A DNA stretch of 6,769 nt, from the NCBI GenBank assembly GCA_019236485.1, contig JAFAIY010000602.1, forward strand, positions 1 to 6,769, given 5' to 3'. How positions within the stretch are numbered: the stretch's first letter is position 1; every line of letters starts with the position of its first letter. The translations under genes were made by a program, and so were the position numbers. Positions 1-5,731 of the stretch are shown piece by piece. The stretch is from Comamonas sp. GTDB lineage: Bacteria; Pseudomonadota; Gammaproteobacteria; Burkholderiales; Burkholderiaceae_C. The notes below the pieces were generated by a model that saw nothing but the letters and a program-made list of their open reading frames with translations, did no database searches and was not told where the DNA came from.

Positions 1-11
1 TGGGCGGGCAA

Positions 12-629
12 TCAGGCGGCCACGGCTTCCAGCTGTTCAATCTTGGCCTTGGCGGTCTGCAGGGCGGCGGCCTTGGCGTCGGGGCCCATGCCAATGCCTT
101 CGGCACGCACGATGCTCACATCGGTCAGGCCCATGAAGCCGAAAATCACCTTCAGATAGCTTTCCTGGTGCTCCATGGCCTGACCGGCATCGCTGGTCGA
201 GTACATGCCGCCGCGGGCCGAGGCCACGATGACCTTTTTGTCGCCGGCCAGACCCACGGGGCCGGTGGCGGTGTACTTGAAGGTGCGGCCGGCCTGGGCG
301 ATGCGGTCAAACCAGGCCTTGAGCTGGGTGGGGATGGTGAAGTTGTAGAACGGGGCGCCCACGACCACCACATCGGCGGCCAGGAACTGGCTCACCAGGG
401 CTTCGGACAAGGCGTTTTCCTGACGTTCGACGTCCGTGGCCGCGGCCTGGCCGGTGCGGAAACCCATGGACTGGGCGTTCAGGTGGCCGGGGGCATTCAC
501 GGCCAGGTCCAGGTAGTCGACCTTGGCTTCGGGGTGAGCCTGCTTCAGGCTGGCCACGATGTCGGCGGTCAGTTCACGGGTGACGGAGTTGGTGCCGGTG
601 ATGGCGGAGTCAATGTGCAGGATTTGCAT
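12..629 (-). CDS. azoR: FMN-dependent NADH-azoreductase (AzoR/AcpD family)
   Basis: Cytoplasmic flavodoxin-fold oxidoreductase that uses FMN and NAD(P)H to reduce azo compounds and quinones by two electrons; the family was once misnamed acyl-carrier-protein phosphodiesterase. The 205-residue product is close to the usual family length of about 200. It starts [10 protein letters not shown], with Ser8 and Ser15 placed where the FMN-phosphate loop lies. The family hallmark [16 protein letters not shown] runs from residue 93, followed by AGRTFKYT (113-120), GPVGL (123-127) and SARGGMY (137-143). The reading frame stays open to an ATG at 683, which would add 18 residues of unconserved character. 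I prefer 629 because homologues begin at MxILHIDSS and an AGAGA lies about 8 bases upstream. The gene diverges from a LysR-type regulator that probably controls it, perhaps in response to quinones or electrophiles (inference). Its stop is close to the window edge, so no terminator is visible. Confidence 0.93.
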   Translation of the reverse strand: MQILHIDSAITGTNSVTRELTADIVASLKQAHPEAKVDYLDLAVNAPGHLNAQSMGFRTGQAAATDVERQENALSEALVSQFLAADVVVVGAPFYNFTIPTQLKAWFDRIAQAGRTFKYTATGPVGLAGDKKVIVASARGGMYSTSDAGQAMEHQESYLKVIFGFMGLTDVSIVRAEGIGMGPDAKAAALQTAKAKIEQLEAVAA

Positions 630-724
630 GTCGGTCTCTATGGCTGGTTGAGGTGTATTTCCCGTCCGGCTCGGATGCTGCATTGCGGCAAAAAAGTGGC
701 CAGACTTGAATTGCGATGGGATAG

Positions 725-753
725 ATTATGGATTTGAATAGATTGAGCGATAA
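725..753 (-). promoter_or_regulatory. Candidate sigma-70 promoter of azoR
   Basis: On the minus strand, CATAAT (725-730) matches five of six bases of the -10 consensus. It lies 17 bases from a weak TTATCG (748-753), which matches three of six bases at -35. Transcription would start near 718, giving a leader of about 90 bases before azoR. A weak -35 fits a promoter that needs an activator, but the match is modest. Confidence 0.35.
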
Positions 754-762
754 GTCTGTAAA
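734..762 (+). promoter_or_regulatory. Candidate sigma-70 promoter of the lysR gene
   Basis: On the plus strand, TTGAAT (734-739) and TGTAAA (757-762) each match four of six consensus bases and are 17 bases apart. They overlap the candidate azoR promoter on the other strand, so polymerase binding in the two directions would be mutually exclusive. Support is limited to this pattern. Confidence 0.3.
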
Positions 763-802
763 AATGCGATAGATTGTTCCAAATATCAATTCAATGGCAG
801 CC

Positions 803-807
803 AAGGA
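803..807 (+). promoter_or_regulatory. Ribosome binding site that fixes the lysR start
   Basis: AAGGA sits seven bases before the ATG at 815. The other in-frame ATG at 794 lies upstream of this site and has no comparable Shine-Dalgarno sequence, so 815 is the better start. Confidence 0.65.
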
Positions 808-814
808 TTTGTGC

Positions 815-1741
815 ATGGTGGATCTCAACGACATGCTGTACTTCGTCGAGGTGGTCGAGCGCGGCGGCTTTGCCGCGGCGGGCCGCTCCCTTGGCATTCC
901 CAAATCGCGTCTATCGCGCCGCGTCGCGGAGCTGGAAGCCCATCTGGGCGTGCGCCTGTTGCAGCGCACCACGCGCAAGCTGTCGCTGACCCAGGTCGGC
1001 GAGACCTATCTGCGCCACTGCCAGGCCATGCGCGATGCGGCCCTGGCCGCCTCCGATGCCGTGGCCGAGGTGCAGACCGAGCCGCGCGGCACCATCCGCG
1101 TGACCTGTCCCGTGACCCTGGCACAGACCGTGCTGGGCGAGCTGATGCCCGAGTTCCTCAAGCGCTGCCCGCTGGTGCAGGTGGAGATGCAGGTCACCAA
1201 CCGCCCCGTGAACCTGGTGGAGGAGGGCGTGGACGTGGCGCTGCGTGTGCGCGCCAACCTCGACGACAGCGGCTCCATGGTGCTCAAGCGGCTGGACAGC
1301 TCGCGCCAGATCCTCGTGGCCAGCCCCGATCTGCTCGAGCGCCAGGGCACGCCGCGCAGCCTGGACGATCTGCAGCTGCTGGACAGCATGGCCATGTCCG
1401 CCGTGGACGGGCATTCGAGCCTGCTGCTGGTGGGGCCTGAAGGCAGGGAGCACCGCCTGCAACTGCAGCCTCGTTATGTGGTGGACGATTTGCTGACGCT
1501 GAAGTTCGCGGCCCTGGCCGGCAGCGGCATGTGCTGGCTGCCTGACTATATGTGCCAGGAGGAGCTGGCCCGAGGCCAGCTGGTGCAGCTGATGCCCGAC
1601 TGGGCGCCGCCCATGGGCATCGTGCATGCGGTCTTTCCCTCGCGCCGCGGCCTGGCGCCCGCGGTCCGGCATTTCCTCGACTTTCTCGGCGAACGCATGC
1701 CAGGCAGCAGCAGCCTGGCGCTGCAGGCTGCCGGACATTAG
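815..1741 (+). CDS. LysR-type transcriptional regulator (CrgA/DmlR-like class)
   Basis: DNA-binding regulator of 308 residues, a normal LysR length. The N-terminal winged helix-turn-helix covers residues 1-60, with the typical pattern DMLYFVEVVERGGFAAAGRSL, then the recognition-helix region PKSRLSRRVAELE (29-41) and LGVRLLQRTTRKLSLTQVGETYL (44-66). A linker helix leads to a periplasmic-binding-protein-like effector domain from about residue 92 to 293 (RGTIRVTCPVTLAQ to the PAVRHFLDFL segment). The RTTRKLSLTQ.G signature is typical of the large CrgA/DmlR/AaeR-like group. The AAGGA at 803-807 selects this start; using 794 would add seven residues. It diverges from azoR, so its likely job is to control azoR and itself. 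The inducer cannot be read from sequence. No clear terminator follows the stop. Confidence 0.93.
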   Translation: MVDLNDMLYFVEVVERGGFAAAGRSLGIPKSRLSRRVAELEAHLGVRLLQRTTRKLSLTQVGETYLRHCQAMRDAALAASDAVAEVQTEPRGTIRVTCPVTLAQTVLGELMPEFLKRCPLVQVEMQVTNRPVNLVEEGVDVALRVRANLDDSGSMVLKRLDSSRQILVASPDLLERQGTPRSLDDLQLLDSMAMSAVDGHSSLLLVGPEGREHRLQLQPRYVVDDLLTLKFAALAGSGMCWLPDYMCQEELARGQLVQLMPDWAPPMGIVHAVFPSRRGLAPAVRHFLDFLGERMPGSSSLALQAAGH

Positions 1742-1840
1742 CTTCTGCCCATAAGGTAAGAACAAAACATTCGTTGGGTTTCGCGCCCGCGCTCTCCACA
1801 ATGCTTCCTCAACCGCTAACCGAGGGCCTGAGGAGGCGCC
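1742..1840 (+). promoter_or_regulatory. Short spacer with possible hydrolase promoter
   Basis: These 99 bases between the LysR gene and the hydrolase gene contain no hairpin with a T-run, so read-through from lysR is possible. A weak promoter-like pair, TTGGGT (1774-1779) and CACAAT (1797-1802), is spaced by 17 bases. Upstream of it is an A-rich patch, ATAAGGTAAGAACAAAACAT (1751-1770), that could bind an activator. A strong AGGAGG ribosome binding site (1831-1836) sits four bases before the ATG. Promoter assignment is weak; the ribosome site is clear. Confidence 0.35.
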
Positions 1841-2431
1841 ATGAATTCCCCATACCGCATCGTGATCGTGCCAGGCTGGCGCAACTCCGGCCCCGGCCAC
1901 TGGCAAAGCCTCTGGGCTGAGCAGCTGCCGGGCGCCGTGCGCGTGGAGCAGGAAGACTGGCTGGTGCCGCACCGCGACACCTGGGTCGGGGCGCTGGAGC
2001 AGGTGCTGCTGGCCGATGCGCGGCCGGTCGTGATCGTGGCCCACAGCCTGGGCTGCATCACCACCGTGCATCTGGGCGAGGAGGCCGCGGCCCGCGTGCA
2101 CGGCGCTTTGCTGGTGGCGCCGGCCGACCCCGAGCGCCGCGCCCAGCTGGCCGACTTTGCGCCCGTGCCCTATGCGCCGCTGCCTTATCGCAGCGTGCTG
2201 GTGGCCAGCAGCAACGACCCGTTCTGCCCAATACGCCGTGCGGGTGCTTATGCGCGCGCCTGGGGCAGCGAGCTGGTCAGGCTGCAGAACGCCGGCCATG
2301 TGAATATCGAATCGGGCTTCGGCCCCTGGCCGCTGGGCCTGGCCCTGCTGCAGTCGCTGGTGGAGGCCGGCAGCTGGCAGAGCCGGGCAACCATGCCCGG
2401 CCTCGATGCCCTGGCGGCCCTGCCTTCCTGA
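1841..2431 (+). CDS. RBBP9/YdeN-type serine alpha/beta hydrolase
   Basis: Small single-domain cytoplasmic hydrolase of 196 residues, the usual size of the RBBP9/YdeN family. The start of the fold shows IVIVPGW (7-13) and GPGHWQSLW (17-25), matching the family's oxyanion-region motif PGxxxSxxxHWQ. The nucleophile elbow is AHSLG with Ser69. The acid is most likely Asp126 in SSNDPF and the base His153 in NAGHVN, completing a Ser-Asp-His triad. No signal peptide or membrane segment is visible. The physiological substrate of bacterial members is unknown, so I give no specific reaction. It has its own strong AGGAGG site and ends at an intrinsic terminator, so it is probably not part of the sbp transcript. 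It lies directly upstream of the sulfate importer, which hints at a sulfur-related role, but this is only context. Confidence 0.9.
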   Translation: MNSPYRIVIVPGWRNSGPGHWQSLWAEQLPGAVRVEQEDWLVPHRDTWVGALEQVLLADARPVVIVAHSLGCITTVHLGEEAAARVHGALLVAPADPERRAQLADFAPVPYAPLPYRSVLVASSNDPFCPIRRAGAYARAWGSELVRLQNAGHVNIESGFGPWPLGLALLQSLVEAGSWQSRATMPGLDALAALPS

Positions 2432-2435
2432 TACC

Positions 2436-2458
2436 AAGCAGCGCAAGCTGCTTTTTTT
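2436..2458 (+). terminator. Rho-independent terminator after the hydrolase gene
   Basis: A perfect seven-pair stem, AAGCAGC (2436-2442) with GCTGCTT (2447-2453), closes a GCAA loop of the stable GNRA type. A run of seven T residues (2452-2458) follows. It starts four bases after the hydrolase stop codon and would insulate the sbp promoter from upstream transcription. Confidence 0.85.
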
Positions 2459-2505
2459 ATAGCTGCATACGATGAGCAGGCAAGGGTTGTAAGGCTTTCT
2501 GAGTG
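2459..2505. repeat. Possible degenerate Comamonadaceae intergenic repeat
   Basis: The stretch starting ATAGCTGC (2459-2466) and running on through GAGCAGGCAAGGGTTGTAAG (2474-2493) resembles, from memory, a dispersed intergenic sequence of Comamonadaceae genomes built around ATAGCTGC...GCGCT...ACAAG. The terminator hairpin may belong to it. Only one copy is present here, so the call rests on recollection. Confidence 0.25.
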
Positions 2506-2510
2506 TCTGG

Positions 2511-2640
2511 ATTGATAGATTGAATTCTTATATATCGAATTTCTGAAAAACAAAGAAGAATATATTCTTTTGAGTTTTAAGAATGCCTTCGCACAATCCG
2601 TACATCTAAAAACACTCTGTACAGGAAAAGGCGGCGATCC
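2511..2640 (+). promoter_or_regulatory. AT-rich promoter/leader region of the sulfate operon
   Basis: Bases 2511-2580 hold 14 G/C out of 70 (20%), in sharp contrast to the flanking genes. The region contains a near-consensus -35 box TTGATA (2512-2517) with a poor -10 TCGAAT (2535-2540) 17 bases away. It also has a 14-base perfect palindrome AAGAATATATTCTT (2556-2569), an inverted repeat AATTC-N9-GAATT (2523-2541), and a second possible pair TTGAGT (2570-2575)/CACAAT (2592-2597) with 16-base spacing. Sulfate-transport operons are normally activated by a CysB-type LysR protein under sulfur limitation and such sites are AT-rich. Binding here is inference. An AGGAAAAGG purine tract (2623-2631) provides the ribosome site before the ATG at 2641. 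Confidence 0.55.
2556..2569. repeat. 14-bp perfect palindrome in the sbp leader
   Basis: AAGAATATATTCTT reads the same on both strands. It includes the -10-like word TATATT and lies about 70 bases upstream of the sbp start, a plausible position for a dimeric regulator or an activator-dependent promoter. In such AT-rich DNA a chance palindrome cannot be excluded. Confidence 0.45.
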
Positions 2641-3642
2641 ATGCATTCCCTGAAGTTCAAGACATTGTTGGCCTCTATTGCTCTGGCAGCGGCAGGCGCG
2701 GCATCGGCCCAGACCCAGCTGCTCAATGTCTCGTATGACGTGGCGCGCGAGTTCTACAAGGATTACAACGCGGCCTTCATCGCCCACTACAAGAAGACCA
2801 AGGGCGTGGACATCAAGGTGGATCAGTCCCACGGCGGCTCCAGCGCCCAGGCGCGCGCCGTCAACGACGGCCTGGCCGCCGATGTCGTGACCTTCAACAC
2901 GACCACCGACGTGGACTTCCTGGCCCAGAACGGCGTGGTGGCCAAGGACTGGAACAAGAAGTTCCCCAACGACGCCTCGCCCACCACCTCGACCATGCTG
3001 TTCCTGGTGCGCAACGGCAATCCCAAGAACATCAAGGATTGGTCCGACCTGATCCGCCCCGACGTCAAGGTCGTGGTGGTCAACCCCAAGACCGGTGGCA
3101 ACGGCCGCTATGCCTATCTGGCCGCCTGGGGTTCGGTGCGCGAGAAGGGCGGAACCGACGCCCAGGCCGCCGAGTTCGTGCAGAAGCTCTACAAGAACGT
3201 GCCCGTGCTGGGCAAGGGCGGCCGCGACGCGACCAGCATCTTCCTGCAGCGCAATATCGGCGACGTGCTGATCACTTTTGAATCCGAAGTCGTGTCCGTG
3301 GACCGCGAATTCGGCCAGGGCAAGGTGGACGCGGTCTATCCCTCGGTGAGCATCGTGGCCGAGAACCCAGTGGCCGTGGTGGAGCGCACCGTGGCCAAGA
3401 AGGGCACGGCCCAGCTGGCCCATGACTATCTGCAGTGGCTGTACTCCGACGAGGCCCAGGAAATTGCGGCCAAGCATGCGATCCGTCCGCGCTCCGAAGC
3501 CGTGCTCAAGAGGCATGCCGACCAGTTCAAGCCCATCAAGCAGTTCACCGTGGCCAAGTACTTCGGCTCGCTGACCGAAGCGCAGAAGGTGCACTTCAAC
3601 GATGGCGGCCAGTTCGACAAGCTCTACACCCCCGGTAAGTAA
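2641..3642 (+). CDS. sbp: Periplasmic sulfate-binding protein of ABC importer
   Basis: Soluble receptor that captures sulfate (possibly thiosulfate) in the periplasm and delivers it to the CysT/CysW permease. Residues 1-23 form a Sec signal peptide with Lys5 and Lys7, a hydrophobic core and an ASA cleavage site before Gln24. The mature chain of 310 residues matches the family. Hallmarks are LLNVSYDVAREFY (27-39), the ligand-loop motif QSHGGSSAQAR (62-72), FLVRNGNPK (121-129), NPKTGGNGRYAYLAAWG (148-164), GGRDAT (193-198), IGDVLITFESE (206-216) and the C-terminal FGSLTEAQKVHF (308-319). The stretch TFNTTTDVDFLAQNG (84-98) differs from the TLALAYD pattern of enterobacterial Sbp but resembles what I recall of betaproteobacterial members. 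It is first in the operon. A 162-base gap with a hairpin separates it from cysT, which fits higher expression of the binding protein. Sbp and the thiosulfate-binding CysP cannot be told apart with certainty here. Confidence 0.93.
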   Translation: MHSLKFKTLLASIALAAAGAASAQTQLLNVSYDVAREFYKDYNAAFIAHYKKTKGVDIKVDQSHGGSSAQARAVNDGLAADVVTFNTTTDVDFLAQNGVVAKDWNKKFPNDASPTTSTMLFLVRNGNPKNIKDWSDLIRPDVKVVVVNPKTGGNGRYAYLAAWGSVREKGGTDAQAAEFVQKLYKNVPVLGKGGRDATSIFLQRNIGDVLITFESEVVSVDREFGQGKVDAVYPSVSIVAENPVAVVERTVAKKGTAQLAHDYLQWLYSDEAQEIAAKHAIRPRSEAVLKRHADQFKPIKQFTVAKYFGSLTEAQKVHFNDGGQFDKLYTPGK

Positions 3643-3655
3643 CCAACTCCTCCCG

Positions 3656-3670
3656 AGCCGCTTTGCGGCT
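3656..3670 (+). other. Intra-operon hairpin between sbp and cysT
   Basis: AGCCGC (3656-3661) pairs perfectly with GCGGCT (3665-3670) around a TTT loop, 13 bases after the sbp stop. The tail TTCTCCTCTC is pyrimidine-rich but not a proper T-run, so it is a weak or partial terminator at best. It could also protect the 3' end of a processed sbp message. A second small stem, CGGCA/TGCCG with a TCCG loop, lies at 3696-3709. The rest of the 162-base gap (3643-3804) shows no gene or convincing promoter. Confidence 0.45.
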
Positions 3671-3804
3671 TTCTCCTCTCCGGGTGGGAGGGGGACGGCA
3701 TCCGTGCCGCGGGCGGCTCTTGCTCGATGCTTCCGGATTGGGTCCTGCCCGGTTCAGCGGCCATGGTGCATACGCGAAATCCCTCTGAGTCTGGCTCCTG
3801 AAAT

Positions 3805-4662
3805 ATGTCTTCTGCTGCTCTAGCCCCGCGCAAGGCGCGTAGCGCCAAGCGCGTTCTGCCCGGTTTCGGGCTGACGCTGGGCTACACCATCTTCTATCTG
3901 AGCATCATTGTGCTCATCCCGCTTGTCGCCCTGCTATTCAAAAGCTTTTCCCTGACCTGGGAGCAGTTCTGGACTGCTGTTTCGGCTCCGGCCGTGGTGG
4001 CATCCTACGAGCTGTCTTTCACCATGTCTTTTATTGCGGCCTGCGTGAACGTGGTGTTCGGCATGCTGATCGCCTGGGTGCTGGTGCGCTACCGGTTTCC
4101 CGGCAAGAAGGTGGTGGATGCGCTGGTGGATCTTCCCTTCGCCCTGCCTACGGCTGTGGCCGGCATCGCCCTGTCCGCCCTGTATGCGGGCAATGGTTGG
4201 GTCGGGCAGTACTTCGAGGCCCTGGGCATTCAGATGGCCTACAACCCCAAGGGCATCGCCATCGCGCTGATCTTCATCGGCCTGCCTTTCGTGGTGCGCA
4301 CGGTGCAGCCGGTGCTCGAGGACTTCGAGAAGGAGCTGGAGGAGGCCGCCACCAGCCTGGGTGCATCGCGCTGGCAGATTTTCTACAAGGTCATCCTGCC
4401 GCATATCGGCCCGGCCTTGCTCACGGGCTTCGCCATGGCGTTTGCGCGCGCCGTGGGCGAATACGGCTCGGTGATCTTCATTGCCGGCAATATTCCCATG
4501 GTTTCCGAAATCACTCCGCTCATCATCATGGCCAAGCTGGATCAGCATGATGTGGCAGGGGCCACGGCCGTGGCCGTGGTGATGCTGCTGATCTCTTTTG
4601 TATTGCTGCTGCTGATCAACGCGCTGCAGGCATGGCAGCGCAAGGCGCAGGGAGGCCGCTGA
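3805..4662 (+). CDS. cysT: Sulfate/thiosulfate ABC transporter permease CysT
   Basis: Inner-membrane subunit (also called CysU) that pairs with CysW to form the sulfate channel. The 285-residue product is close to the 277 of E. coli CysU. Six hydrophobic spans are visible at about 24-46, 70-95, 106-128, 150-170, 205-228 and 253-275. The cytoplasmic EAA loop, which docks on the CysA ATPase, is [21 protein letters not shown] (179-199), with Glu180-Ala-Ala and Gly186 in the expected spacing. [13 protein letters not shown] (109-121) and [15 protein letters not shown] (215-229) are typical of sulfate/molybdate permeases. A stop codon (3799-3801) lies in frame just two codons upstream, so the ATG at 3805 is the earliest possible start. 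Its Shine-Dalgarno sequence is weak. The stop codon overlaps the cysW start. Confidence 0.95.
   Translation: MSSAALAPRKARSAKRVLPGFGLTLGYTIFYLSIIVLIPLVALLFKSFSLTWEQFWTAVSAPAVVASYELSFTMSFIAACVNVVFGMLIAWVLVRYRFPGKKVVDALVDLPFALPTAVAGIALSALYAGNGWVGQYFEALGIQMAYNPKGIAIALIFIGLPFVVRTVQPVLEDFEKELEEAATSLGASRWQIFYKVILPHIGPALLTGFAMAFARAVGEYGSVIFIAGNIPMVSEITPLIIMAKLDQHDVAGATAVAVVMLLISFVLLLLINALQAWQRKAQGGR
4650..4655 (+). promoter_or_regulatory. Ribosome binding site for cysW, inside the end of cysT
   Basis: GGGAGG lies six bases before the ATG at 4662, which shares one base with the cysT stop in a TGATG junction. This favours 4662 over the upstream in-frame ATG at 4632 and also over the internal ATG at 4812. 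The layout implies translational coupling of the two permeases. Confidence 0.7.
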
Positions 4663-5702
4663 TGTCCAATATTCATGCAGCCATTCAAGCGCTGTTTCCC
4701 AATCTGCTGCCCATCTGGGCGCATCTGCTGACGGTTGTCGTCATTGCCCTGGTGGTTCTGCTGGCCCTGTACAAGATCACGGCCCCGCCCAAGAGTGCCA
4801 AGCTCGAGAAGATGAGCACCACGGAGCCGCGCTGGGTGCGCTGGGTGCTGACCACGGTGGCCCTGCTTTTCATGCTGGTCTTCCTGATCCTGCCGCTGCT
4901 GTCGGTGTTCGGCGAGGCGCTGCGCAAGGGCTGGGATGTCTATGTCACGGCGCTGGGCGAGCCCGATGCGCTCTCGTCCATCAAGCTCACGCTGATCACG
5001 GCGCTGATCGCCGTGCCGCTGAATCTGGTCTTCGGCGTGGCCGCGGCCTGGTGTATTGCCAAGTACGAATTCAAGGGCAAGGCCTTTCTGACCACCTTGA
5101 TCGATCTGCCGTTCTCGATCTCGCCCGTGGTGGCAGGCCTGATGTATGTGCTGGTGTTCGGCGCCAACGGCTGGCTGGGCCCCTGGCTGGCCGAGCACGG
5201 GATCCAGATCATCTTTGCAGTGCCCGGCATCGTGCTGGCCACCGTGTTCGTGACTTTCCCCTTCATCGCCCGCGAGCTGATTCCGCTGATGCAGGCCCAG
5301 GGCCGCGACGAGGAACAGGCCGCGATCGTGCTCGGCGCCTCGGGCTGGCAGACCTTCTGGAGCGTGACCCTGCCGAACATCAAATGGGGTCTGGTCTATG
5401 GCGTGATTCTGTGCAATGCGCGTGCCATGGGCGAGTTCGGTGCCGTGTCCGTGGTCTCGGGCCATATCCGCGGCCAGACCAACACCATGCCGCTGCATGT
5501 GGAAGTGCTGTATGCCGACTACCAGGCCGCCGCCGCCTTCGCTGTGGCCTCGCTGCTGGCGCTGCTGGCCCTGGTGACGCTGGTCATCAAGTCGCTTGCC
5601 GAGTGGCGTGCCGAGCAGCAGGCCAGGGCCGCTGCCGAAACGCCGCCCGAGCGTCCCGGCCAGATCAGCCTCGCCGCGAACCCAACCGCCAAGGCAGCCT
5701 GA
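4662..5702 (+). CDS. cysW: Sulfate/thiosulfate ABC transporter permease CysW, N-terminally extended
   Basis: Second inner-membrane permease of the sulfate importer. From residue 51 on it is a standard Cys[34 protein letters not shown] (58-90), [22 protein letters not shown] (146-167), the EAA loop [22 protein letters not shown] (217-238) that contacts CysA, and [31 protein letters not shown] (254-284). The full product is 346 residues, whereas E. coli CysW has about 291. The extra N-terminal 50 residues contain a hydrophobic span (about 18-37) followed by a basic linker (KSAKLEK). The GGGAGG site and TGATG overlap with cysT support the long form. A start at Met51 (4812) would give 296 residues but has a poorer ribosome site. 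The tail after residue 315 is polar and alanine-rich. cysA follows after 29 bases. Confidence 0.92.
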   Translation: MSNIHAAIQALFPNLLPIWAHLLTVVVIALVVLLALYKITAPPKSAKLEKMSTTEPRWVRWVLTTVALLFMLVFLILPLLSVFGEALRKGWDVYVTALGEPDALSSIKLTLITALIAVPLNLVFGVAAAWCIAKYEFKGKAFLTTLIDLPFSISPVVAGLMYVLVFGANGWLGPWLAEHGIQIIFAVPGIVLATVFVTFPFIARELIPLMQAQGRDEEQAAIVLGASGWQTFWSVTLPNIKWGLVYGVILCNARAMGEFGAVSVVSGHIRGQTNTMPLHVEVLYADYQAAAAFAVASLLALLALVTLVIKSLAEWRAEQQARAAAETPPERPGQISLAANPTAKAA

Positions 5703-5731
5703 GCTGTCCGCACCTGAACCAGAGATTCATC

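Larger units (their letters stand above)
721..775 (+). repeat. Three direct ATAGATT repeats (possible LysR operator)
   Basis: The heptamer ATAGATT occurs at 721-727, 738-744 and 769-775. The last two copies continue to ATAGATTG. GCGAT words lie beside or overlap them (713-717, 747-751, 766-770). The words straddle both candidate promoters. ATTG (773-776) also pairs with CAAT (787-790) across ten bases, a weak dyad of the kind LysR proteins recognise. Calling this the operator is inference. Confidence 0.4.
630..814. promoter_or_regulatory. Divergent azoR/lysR intergenic control region
   Basis: This 185-bp spacer between two divergent genes becomes strongly AT-rich from about 700 to 795. It holds candidate promoters in both directions that overlap, plus three direct ATAGATT words. 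LysR-type regulators usually bind such a spacer, repress their own gene and activate the divergent one. The layout supports that role here, but the operator has not been proven. Confidence 0.6.

Noticed and set aside
630..683. Longer azoR starting at 683
   Set aside because: The extra 18 residues are not family-like, while the ATG at 629 gives the conserved MQILHIDS start.
168..737. 189-codon plus-strand frame opposite azoR
   Set aside because: It is the shadow of azoR: Gly/His/Val-rich with no domain, and it runs on through the divergent promoter region.
1742..1840. Terminator after the LysR gene
   Set aside because: No hairpin followed by a T-run is present in the spacer.
911..2446. 511-codon open frame on the minus strand across the LysR and hydrolase genes
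   Set aside because: It mirrors two well-supported genes, is rich in His and Gln as expected for antisense of C/G-ending codons, and shows no recognisable domain.
2248..3594. 448-codon open frame on the minus strand through the sbp region
   Set aside because: It runs antisense to sbp and across the AT-rich leader and the terminator, with low-complexity His/Val/Gly-rich composition.
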